From NCBI GenBank assembly GCA_016110215.1, contig JADWQD010000012.1, positions 1,178,001 through 1,242,000 on the forward strand: a DNA stretch of 64,000 bases. The letters are read 5' to 3'. Origin of the DNA: Capronia americana. Its lineage: Eukaryota > Ascomycota > Eurotiomycetes > Chaetothyriales > Herpotrichiellaceae. A program made the position numbers and the translations under genes. Under the pieces are notes generated by a model that was not told the origin of the DNA, searched no databases, and worked only from the letters and a program-made list of their open reading frames with translations. Shown here piece by piece: positions 55,722-64,000 of the stretch. Within the stretch, counting starts at the first letter, position 1. Each line of letters opens with the position of its first letter.

Positions 55722-57877
55722 TCACGTCTGTCTATTAGGACGTCCTGCCCCACAAGGCTTCCCGTCCGTAACAGAGTCAAGCCATTGCACTGCACCGTAC
55801 TGCGGAAAACGATTTCTAGCCGTTCGAGGTACGACTGGTCGCGTTGAGACTGATATTGAGAGTCCGGAAAGCGCCGTGACTGGCACCTCTTCGCCTGCCG
55901 GGGTGCGAGCCTTCCATGTCAGAGCCTTCTGTAATAGCGGGACCACGGATCGCGGGGAAAGATCTCGAATAACGCCTCTCGACACACCTGCTGCCAATGT
56001 ATGTGTCAAAGGGATCTCGCCGCGCACTTGTCCTTGAGGAAATCCGTCGGGATGGAACAGTGTCAGGTTGGCAGGATTGAATTGGGCATACGTCCCAATC
56101 AGGTTTGCAGCTGTTGGCCACTGAGAGACCTCACCGGGAGCATCCCCCATGAAGAAATCGATGCAGAAGCTTGTGGCCAGGGGAAATCGGTCGACTAGGA
56201 CCGTGATAGACCATTGTTTGTTGAGGTTGTTCACATTGAGATGCTGTGCGAGGTCAAGTGAAACATTGGCGAAGGACTCCGCTAAATTCATGGATCTGCC
56301 CCTGATTGCCTCTGATGCACGCCGAACAGTGCTGTTGGAGGAGGGGCCGTAGAGTGAGTTGACTACCGCTCTTACGTTCGCAGCTAACCGATCCGGGTTC
56401 ATTTCCCAGTCCGGTAGCTCAGGGTAGCTGTAGCCAAATGTTGTCGTGCTGCGAACATCGTTGGAGGTAAACATTGTGCTGCCGTCTTCGGAATGAAACG
56501 GGGCAAGAGCTGCCGCATGTTAGCCGCCGTGTTTCGTGCAGTTTGCGTTACACTGACCGGTAGCTCCCGAATCGACAAACCCAACGGGCTCGTAGTACGA
56601 TCCGTATGCATTAACAGTCGGCTCCATGTAGCTGTCCGGATACAGCGCTTGCCACATGGCAAACAAACGATCAACGTTAGCGTGATGCAAATAAAAGACA
56701 GGATCAAAGCCTGCAACCTCTGGAAATTGCATGTGGCCATATCCTCCAATGCTGTTGTGGATGCTGTTGTGAATGGTCTCGATGTTGTTGCCTGTGACCC
56801 AGTGACCGCCAGGCCAAGTACACGAAAATGCCGTATAGTCTGTCACCGATGTAAACATCTGATACACCAATGATTGGATTCTGGCAATCTGCATCAGCAT
56901 AGCCTACGCCGGAATCGAGTACGGCGTACTCACGCAGGGGCATTGGCCAACAGAGCCGCAGTTGCCGCACTCTGGTTGCTGGACCTGGTTGTCTGGCTCC
57001 ACCAGCGAACAGTTTGGGAAAAGTTAGCCATCTAGATCTCCCACGTCAGTCAACGGACTAATGTCGATGGGTCGCCTCAGATATACCGGATCGGAAAGGG
57101 GAAACCCGTTTCCTGCAGCATCGGACTGGAAGACGTATTGGTAGAGGGGATTGTCCATTGTCTGCCACCCCGTAGGCGTATTAACCGTGATTTTCTGTTC
57201 GGCGACGACATCTGGTAACGCTGGGTAGACTGCCCAGTCCCAATAGGGTTGCCGCAAAGTGAGTGAAGCGTTCACATATTCATCCCGTTGGTCTTCAGGA
57301 TACGCGATCGCAATATCCTGAGCATGCTGCCAGATAAGTTGCTAGAATCTGTCAGGCACGATTGTGGGGCATGATTAGGAGGGTGTAAGCGGAAGTGAGC
57401 CGGAATTGAGGCGAGGGATAGGTGAAGCCGGATTGTGGTGGTGAGAAATACCTCGTATAATGCCACATAGGGTCTATGCCAGGTGGGAAATGGAGTAGAA
57501 GCGTGCATGCAGAATCCAGGATAGCCACCATTCCCTACGACTCCGTCCCACGGGGTCTGGGGGAAGCCATGAATGCCTATCACCCGTGAGCGCCATCCTG
57601 AGCAATGTGGGACTGACCACAAACCTGCAATCTGGAAGTAAGAGAGCGGGTCGGATTGGTTGAGAAGTTGGAATTCTTTCAGGGCAAGAATATACAAGTG
57701 GAAAGCTGGCCCGGAATTTGCAAAGTCGTGTATCTCATATCTGAGGGGTCGTTCACCGTTGGAGCCGATCCCTCCCAGAGCACCAGTGATCTGAAAAGCG
57801 TTTAAACAATCAACGAGAAGGAGGAGAGAGGAGAGAATGAAGGCTGAGCGCTCCTTGCGCCCACAGGTAAAGAGCAT
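55722..57877 (-). CDS. Secreted tyrosinase (type-3 copper)
   Basis: Six exons (57877-57625, 57576-57452, 57341-57045, 56992-56934, 56880-56558, 56509-55722) give 614 residues. It oxidises phenols to quinones, as in melanin formation. The frame begins at TTG 57883; the ATG is 57877. A signal-like stretch (AFILSSLLLLVDCLNA) suggests secretion. Copper site A: His87 in GIHGF, Cys107-x-His109 in FCMH (candidate Cys-His thioether), His118 in FPTWHRPY. Site B: His282, His286 in ETIHNSIHN and FYLHHANVDR at 308-316. A C-terminal region of about 230 residues may be the latency domain. A stop in the apparent frame near 57035 is intronic in this model. Confidence 0.9.
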
Positions 57878-58953
57878 GGTCAAATGTCCCGAGTCCGCAG
57901 TCTGGAATAGAAAAAAGGATTACACTTGGCGGGTGCGCTTTCTTCATAAAGCAGGGTCATTGAGACCGTAGCCACCATGCCAGGTAATCATGTCCTCCAC
58001 TTCAACTCGATTTGTTTGTCGTAGATGCGGACTGCCATGCTCTGGCACCGCTCACCGTCCTGCTGGGCCCAATAACCCGGGCAGGTGCGTCCGTCGCCTC
58101 ACATCGTGATGGTAGTGCAAAGGAGCCGTGCAGTTTCGTTCCAGAAGGCAGTATCCACCGTGCGCGACATATGTATTAGACAAGTCCGAATGGAAACCAC
58201 ATTGTCTTTGATCCTTCTCCGGGCTGCTTCTTGCTTGTGACTTGCAAAACACCAGGATAAGTCAAAAGAGACGCTAATGTTCAGACAAGGTATGTGCGGA
58301 AACGATGCTTGAGAACCGTTTCCCCAGTATGCATTAGCAGGGGGGCCCGGAGAACAGGGCTTTTCGACATAGTGTGGCGGGCACACAGCGTGCACAGGAA
58401 AAGGGCTTTGTCGGTTCCTGAGAACACCCATTGCTAGTGGTTCTAGCGCGGTGTGCAATCCTAATAAATTCTACGGGATAAGGTGGCCGAGCATCAGCCA
58501 TGTCGAGTATGACAAGAGAGTCGCAAACCGGGCCCAACAATGTAGATGCGTCTCACGCGGGAAGCAAACGAGCAACCTTGCAACGAAGGAGGAAGAGAAC
58601 ACAAGCTGTTTGAGTTGAATCGCTGCTTGGCTGCTTGGCCCCTGCGCCCGGGACACTGCGCGATTTCATCATCCTGCAGCAGCACCGCGCAAGAGACCTT
58701 ACGCGAGGGAGCCTGTCAGGGCAGGTTTCGTCGGCTTGCGCGGGAGGACCCTCGAGAAAATCACGCGTATCAATATATTCAACCTTCCAGCAACGCCAGG
58801 CTAAGTACTTGATTCCGTTTCTCCTCCTCAGCCCACTCCTAGACTTGCTCCTCGCTGCACTCCTACTCCTCTTTAAACCAAGCGCGACTTAAACGGCGGA
58901 CGCCGTGAGGAGAAATTTCAACATCCGCCGCTGCACCACTTCAACCGTTCGCC
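57878..58953. promoter_or_regulatory. Divergent promoter interval, tyrosinase / PGA2
   Basis: 1.08 kb between the divergent tyrosinase and PGA2 starts. No third gene, TATA box or repeat was recognised. Confidence 0.5.
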
Positions 58954-59427
58954 ATGGTCGAGTACACCCCTCCGCCGGCGGACCTGTCCCACCTTAACCC
59001 GATTCAAAGATATATGCAGAAAGGAGAGCTTGAAGGTCGAGATTGGGCATACCTCTTAATTTTTGTCCTGGCCTACCTCGCAGCACGCCCTGCCATTCAG
59101 CGGGGCATCAAGTGGTGGATGGCCGACGAAGAACTGAAAGAAGGCGAACGGGCCCAGGCAGAATTTCTACGATCGAAGGCGAAGGTCAGCCCGGATACGA
59201 TACGAGGAAGCAAATCACAGCAAGTCACCGCGATACCAGAAGGCTCTGGCGATACGACAACTGGGAGTAGCTTGGACAACAAAGGCAAAGTAACGAATCG
59301 CAAGGCCAAGGACAGGTCACCAGCAGACATCTTGCTCGAATGGGACGATCAGCCTGAGAGGAAGCCTGCGGATGGTGACAAGGCAGATGTCGTTGCATGG
59401 ATGAACAGATGGTCAAATGACGAATGA
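58954..59427 (+). CDS. PGA2: Pga2-like protein-trafficking protein
   Basis: Single exon, 157 residues. Pga2 is a small ER protein needed in yeast for protein trafficking. The single hydrophobic segment is AYLLIFVLAYLAARPAIQRG, preceded by the conserved NPIQRYMQKG entry; a charged helix with KWWMADEELKEGERAQAEFL follows. The C-tail is polar and ends ADVVAWMNRWSNDE; the motif PADILLEWDD before it is seen in relatives. The size suits the family. STT3 follows on the same strand 573 bases later. Confidence 0.85.
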   Translation: MVEYTPPPADLSHLNPIQRYMQKGELEGRDWAYLLIFVLAYLAARPAIQRGIKWWMADEELKEGERAQAEFLRSKAKVSPDTIRGSKSQQVTAIPEGSGDTTTGSSLDNKGKVTNRKAKDRSPADILLEWDDQPERKPADGDKADVVAWMNRWSNDE

Positions 59428-59999
59428 GTAAGGAGACTGGACGGTTCGGCGTTCGCTCCCATACACATCATCTTGAGGCCCTGGTCCATCAGAAGATCCA
59501 ACCCGATCCCTGAGGCTGCGCATGTGATGCACCTGGTCGAGGTCTACCCAACTTAATGGAAAGCACTTAAGACGACGATTGACAAAGGGTTCGGCGTTAG
59601 TCAACGCTCTGTTGAGCGAAGTACGTTGACTGGGCTATGCCGTGGACAGTAGGAACCACGAGGTTTATGTTATGTCCGGCATTCTCTCAGGTACAGGTTG
59701 AGGAGATGCGACGGCGGATCCAAGTACATAGCAATTCGAATTCTACCAGCGTCAGCTCTGTAGCGCTCGCTGCGACAATTCTAAAAGGTGTGTTCCGGAC
59801 AAGGCTGAAGCTGTGCTTGGCAAGGCCACCGTTTCGCCGTTCACATTGACAGGGGTCTAAGGCTTGGTGTTAGAGAGGTCACGTATGCATTGACCTCCAA
59901 CGGTCGAGTTATTCTAGATTCGCTGTTCCGTTGAGCATTCCTCCTATTGAACAGCCCGTTTCTGCTCAGCATCTTGTTTCCTCTTCCTTTCTGGCCATC
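59428..59999. other. Intergenic, STT3 promoter
   Basis: 572 bases between PGA2 and STT3 on the same strand. Pyrimidine-rich 5' leader directly before the STT3 ATG (tcctcttcctttctgg). No gene seen. Confidence 0.5.
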
Positions 60000-62528
60000 A
60001 TGGCCGCTTCCACGCCTCTAGACCCATTGTTCCGTGGAAGTGCCAGCAAAAATACCCGGAGCCTTCTTCGAGTGACTATTCTGTTGACCATTGCGGCCGC
60101 AGCAGTGGCAGCCCGTTTATTCAGTGTTATCCGTACGTCAGATACCGCGGCTCAGGCGGAAAGTGCCTTTGTGCTAGAGTAACTGACTCTGTCTTCCAGG
60201 ATTCGAAAGCATTATTCACGAATGTGAGATGTCTCTCTCTACCGCCTCTCCGCAGCCTGCGCATGCTGCAGTCCGCAGACAGAGGATGCCCCCCTCCCGA
60301 GCCCGGTTCTGACAGTGTGCACCAGTCGATCCTTGGTTTAACTTCCGCGCCACAAAGTATCTGGTGAAGAATGGCTTCTACAGTTTCTGGGACTGGTTCG
60401 ACGATCGTGGGTTGTCCGCCGCAGATTAGCAAGAGTGGGAAGACTGACGGATTATAGGAACATGGCATCCCCTCGGTCGAGTCACAGGAGGCACGCTCTA
60501 TCCTGGCCTGATGGTGACCTCCGGCGTCATCTACCATGTCCTCCGCCTCCTGTCTCTCCCCGTCGACATTCGCAACATCTGCGTTCTCCTCGCCCCTGCC
60601 TTCTCCGGCCTTACGGCGCTTGCAATGTACCTCCTGACGTCGGAAATGTCCTCTTCACCATCGGCCGGTCTCTTGGCTGCCGCGTTCATGGGTATCAGTC
60701 CGGGCTACATCTCAAGATCAGTGGCAGGGAGTTACGACAATGAAGCCATCGCTATTTTCCTGCTTGTCTTCACGTTTTTCCTGTGGATCAAGGCCGTCAA
60801 AAATGGATCAATCATGTGGGGAGCTCTGGCGGCGTTGTTCTACGGGTACATGGTTTCGGCATGGGGTGGCTACGTCTTCATCACCAACCTTATCCCTCTT
60901 CACGCGTTCGTCCTCGTCCTAATGGGCCGGTACAGCTCGAGGCTCTACATCAGCTACTCGACCTGGTACGCACTAGGGACGCTGGCAAGCATGCAGGTGC
61001 CGTTTGTCGGTTTTCTGCCTGTGAGGAGCAGCGACCACATGGCAGCCCTCGGGGTGTTTGGCCTGCTGCAACTTGTTGGCTTCTTCAACTTTCTCAAAGA
61101 GCAACTTCCAGGCAAACAGTTTCAAACTCTGCTTGTTGCCCTGGGTGGGATAATTTTCGGCCTCATGTTCCTGGCTCTCGTCGCGCTTACTCTATCGGGG
61201 GTCATTGCCCCCTGGAGCGGTCGATTCTACTCACTTTGGGACACTGGCTACGCAAAGATACATATTCCTATCATTGCCTCCGTGTCGGAACACCAGCCTA
61301 CCGCTTGGCCTGCCTTCTTCTTTGACCTCAACATGCTCATCTGGTTGTTCCCGGCTGGCGTCTACATGTGCTTCCGCAACCTCAAGGATGAGCACGTCTT
61401 TGTCGTCATCTACGCCGTTCTTGCGAGCTACTTCTCGGGTGTCATGGTGCGCCTCATGCTCACATTGACACCAGTCGTGTGTTGCGCCGCTGCTCTTGCC
61501 CTCTCGCACATCTTGGACACCTACCTCTACATCCCAACACCGACTGAGGAACCCGGTGATGGAAGCAGTGGATCAGCCAAAGCCGGCAAAATGGCGGCAA
61601 ATCCGTCCCTACGCTCAATTCGAAACCCCTTGATTGGGATCTACTCCATTCTGTCGAAATCTGTCATCACGTCCATGATGACGGGCTTCCTGCTTTTGTT
61701 CGTGGCTCACTGCACCTGGGTGACCTCGAACGCCTATTCGTCGCCTTCAGTCGTTCTGGCATCGAGGCTACCCGACGGGTCTCAGCACATCATCGACGAT
61801 TACCGAGAAGCCTACTACTGGCTGAGACAGAATACGCGACAGGATGCAAAAATCATGTCTTGGTGGGATTACGGCTATCAGATTGGAGGCATGGCTGACC
61901 GCCCGACGTTGGTCGACAACAACACATGGAACAATACGCATATCGCCACTGTTGGCAAGGCCATGAGTTCCCGAGAAGAAGTCAGCTATCCCATCCTGCG
62001 CCAGCACGACGTCGACTATGTCCTAGTCGTGTTCGGCGGTCTCCTTGGTTACAGCGGCGACGATATCAACAAATTCTTGTGGATGGTCAGGATTGCGGAG
62101 GGTATCTGGCCGGAAGAGGTGAAGGAGCGAGACTACTTCACCGCGCGTGGAGAGTACCGCGTCGACGAGGAGGCCACGCCCACCATGAAGAACTCCTTGA
62201 TGTACGTGGATTATCACTGTCCCCAAGCATGCAGAGTGACTAATCTCTTCACAGGTATAAGATGTCTTACTACAACTACAACAACCTGTTCCCGGCTGGG
62301 CAGGCGCAAGATCGTGTCCGAGGCTCCTCTCTCCCTGCCCAGGGTCCTGAATTGAGCACTCTGGAAGAGGCGTTCACAAGTGAGAATTGGATCATCCGTA
62401 TCTACAAGGTCAAGGACCTAGATAATGTCGGACGTGATCATCAAAGCGCCATGGCCTTTGACAAGGGCCACAAGAAGAAGCGGAAGCTCGGAGGTAGAAA
62501 AGGCGCCAGGGTGCTGCGGGTCGATTAA
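60000..62528 (+). CDS. STT3: Oligosaccharyltransferase catalytic subunit Stt3
   Basis: Five exons (60000-60132, 60200-60223, 60326-60406, 60458-62201, 62255-62528) give 751 residues. It transfers the lipid-linked glycan to Asn-X-Ser/Thr in the ER lumen. Exon 2 is a 24-nt micro-exon. Active-site features: acidic loop FDPWFNFR at 53-60, DNEA at 173-176, SVSEHQPT at 354-361 and WWDYG at 548-552 followed by the luminal Asn-rich segment with two overlapping sequons (NNTWNNTH). Multiple hydrophobic segments agree with 13 helices. The C-tail KKKRKLGGRKG is basic. Confidence 0.97.
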
Positions 62529-62980
62529 TCCCATCAGCCACACAAACTCGGTGGCGGTGCTAGACGGGGTACATGCAACGATAATGTGACGAATAGACAC
62601 AAAATCTGGGTGGAACAAAAGCGTCTTGTGTGATTGCAGGTTTTTGTATAAACAGAAATTCTTCGCATGTGAAACCGCGCCCTGTAAATAAATAATCAGT
62701 GGCTCAATACCTAGGTACCCATTGAGAGGAATCAAGGCTCATGGACGGCCGCCCTGAACCCCTAGGCCGCAGCGAGCAGCTGCTTCACAGCCATACCGTT
62801 CAAGTCTTGGTAACTGTGCAAACACCGTTTTTGTCCAGTTGTCATTCACCGCGCCTGTGTCTTGCCAAGCATTTTTGATTCATTCCCATGTTTATTTGTG
62901 CATTTTCAACTGAATATTAATCGCTTTGCTCAAGCTATGTCTCCTGTGTTTGCTACTTGCGACTTGCGAACGTCGCAGAT
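62529..62980. other. Intergenic, REX1-like promoter
   Basis: 452 bases between STT3 stop and the last gene; contains STT3 3' UTR. No feature recognised. Confidence 0.5.
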
Positions 62981-64000
62981 ATGAGCCGTCGTAGCAAACG
63001 AAGAGCCTCTAACGCCGGCATTCTGCGATCTGCGCTCCGCGCTCCGCATTCCAATATTGGCGACGGAGAAATCCTCAACGAGGCCAAAACACCAGAGGCA
63101 CGAGGATATTCTCCCTCATCCCCCTCTGATCCGCGCAGCATGGACGGACATCATACAGGCTGGTCTGTCGTCGAGTCGAAATCCTCCGCTAACAAAAGAC
63201 GCAAAATTGAGAAGAAAACAAATGGATATCCCAGTATCGGTTTCCAAAAGGCAAGACCTGACCGTGTCGAGCTCAAAGCCCTGCAAGATCTCGTGCTCTA
63301 CGTCCTAGCAGATGGGGTCGCGCCAACTTGGCTGGCCGTCAATAACGCCAAACAATTCAAAAAGGCCGTCGTCTTGATGGTGCCTGGGCTCGACCGTGAC
63401 ACACTGCAAGATTCTGAACTATGGGCCAGCACGGGGGAGAGGAATGAAATGGACAACTCCAACTTGGTCAAGTGCCCGCCAGGAGACAGCGATGTTTCCT
63501 CTCAAGGGCAACAACAGCACACCCCAGTTGATGCTTCTCTCGCCGAGCGACCACAAGAAGCGGACACTTCTGTTCCACACACGAGACCTCAGACTCCATG
63601 TGACTCTCTTCTTGAACACTTCTTACAGGTTCGAGCGCCGGGCGATTCGAGCATGAGCAGAGTCCATTCTCCTCTACAAAACATGCTCATTGCCCCATTT
63701 TCAGGGTCTTCGAATCAGAAAGCGAAGAGCGGCAAGGACGACAAATCCTTCCAAGCAGTTCGCACCCCAGTAGTAAGCTTCGTTCACTCAGCCGATGAGC
63801 TACGCGACGCAGAGTACCCCATCCATCCGGCAGCACTCACTGATCCGCAAGCTGCGAAGTTGGAGCGAGAAAGAAGAGAGAAAACTGGCCAGTCTGCCTC
63901 TGAGGGTTGGGTCGACACCAATGTCGAAGTCCCAACCCCGCAAACCCTGTCGTCTTCCGTGCCTCCTAAAACGCACGATTCCTTGACGCAAGGTTTGAAG
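62981..64000 (+). CDS. REX1/RNH70-type RNA exonuclease, 5' end (partial)
   Basis: An open frame from the ATG at 62981 runs 340 codons without a stop to the window edge, so it is partial. REX1-type DEDD exonucleases trim 5S rRNA and tRNA 3' ends in the nucleus. The N-terminal region matches the family pattern: a basic start, NKRRKIEKKTNGYPSIGFQK, then the conserved block LKALQDLVLYVLADGVAPTW with KAVVLMVPGLD, and later ELRDAEYPIHPAAL and SEGWVDT. The nuclease DEDD motifs would be outside. No intron is needed in the visible part. No stop occurs in the frame, so it is not closed by any ORF in the window. Confidence 0.82.
   Translation, partial: MSRRSKRRASNAGILRSALRAPHSNIGDGEILNEAKTPEARGYSPSSPSDPRSMDGHHTGWSVVESKSSANKRRKIEKKTNGYPSIGFQKARPDRVELKALQDLVLYVLADGVAPTWLAVNNAKQFKKAVVLMVPGLDRDTLQDSELWASTGERNEMDNSNLVKCPPGDSDVSSQGQQQHTPVDASLAERPQEADTSVPHTRPQTPCDSLLEHFLQVRAPGDSSMSRVHSPLQNMLIAPFSGSSNQKAKSGKDDKSFQAVRTPVVSFVHSADELRDAEYPIHPAALTDPQAAKLERERREKTGQSASEGWVDTNVEVPTPQTLSSSVPPKTHDSLTQGLK

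Noticed and set aside
57024..57883. Reading the tyrosinase as a pseudogene because of an in-frame stop
   Set aside because: Two short introns with good branch points remove the stop and give the expected linker.

Overview
The window is nuclear DNA of a filamentous ascomycete (Pezizomycotina). The evidence is compact genes interrupted by many 45-150 nt GT-AG introns with CTRAC-type branch points, and gene families typical of this group: kinetochore NNF1, COA3, NOP12, a Sds3/DEP1-type protein, She3-like protein, PGA2, a NACHT-ankyrin NLR and a fungal tyrosinase. A black-yeast or other Eurotiomycete/Dothideomycete would fit, but I cannot place it more precisely from sequence alone. I see no transposon, rRNA, tRNA or CRISPR array. 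About 28 genes are supported, most of them housekeeping.

Left part (1-12 kb): the 3' end of a ChaC-type gamma-glutamylcyclotransferase, a glycine-rich RRM protein (minus), a previously hidden four-exon gene (2767-3540), a disordered hypothetical protein, a kynurenine formamidase, a class II (SIRT4-like) sirtuin and a DHA1-type MFS transporter. The formamidase (NAD+ synthesis route) and the sirtuin (NAD+ user) are tandem neighbours.

Middle (12-37 kb): a large AT-hook/coiled-coil nuclear protein and a four-helix membrane protein (both minus), a candidate small gene at about 19 kb, NNF1, a GlcG/HbpS-like protein, an SDR, an acyltransferase-like hypothetical, an FAD amine oxidase, a second MFS transporter, COA3, and the divergent pair DEP1-like / NOP12, which share one promoter interval.

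Right part (37-64 kb): a 1286-residue NACHT-ankyrin protein ending in a hexanucleotide-encoded Gly-Glu tail, a Cdc1/Ted1-type phosphoesterase, a CDF zinc transporter, a 1357-residue disordered protein of unknown function, a She3-like coiled-coil protein, a KRE9/KNH1-like GPI protein, a secreted tyrosinase, PGA2, STT3, and the 5' end of a REX1-type RNA exonuclease that runs off the window.

Exon models were built by hand from splice signals and reading phase. Every multi-exon model reported as a main gene sums to a whole number of codons. Functional names rest on recognised motifs and recalled family features, not on database searches. No coherent gene cluster or obviously new multi-gene system is visible. 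The most interesting items are genes hidden between open reading frames, an in-frame TGA upstream of the formamidase, and the NLR tail.
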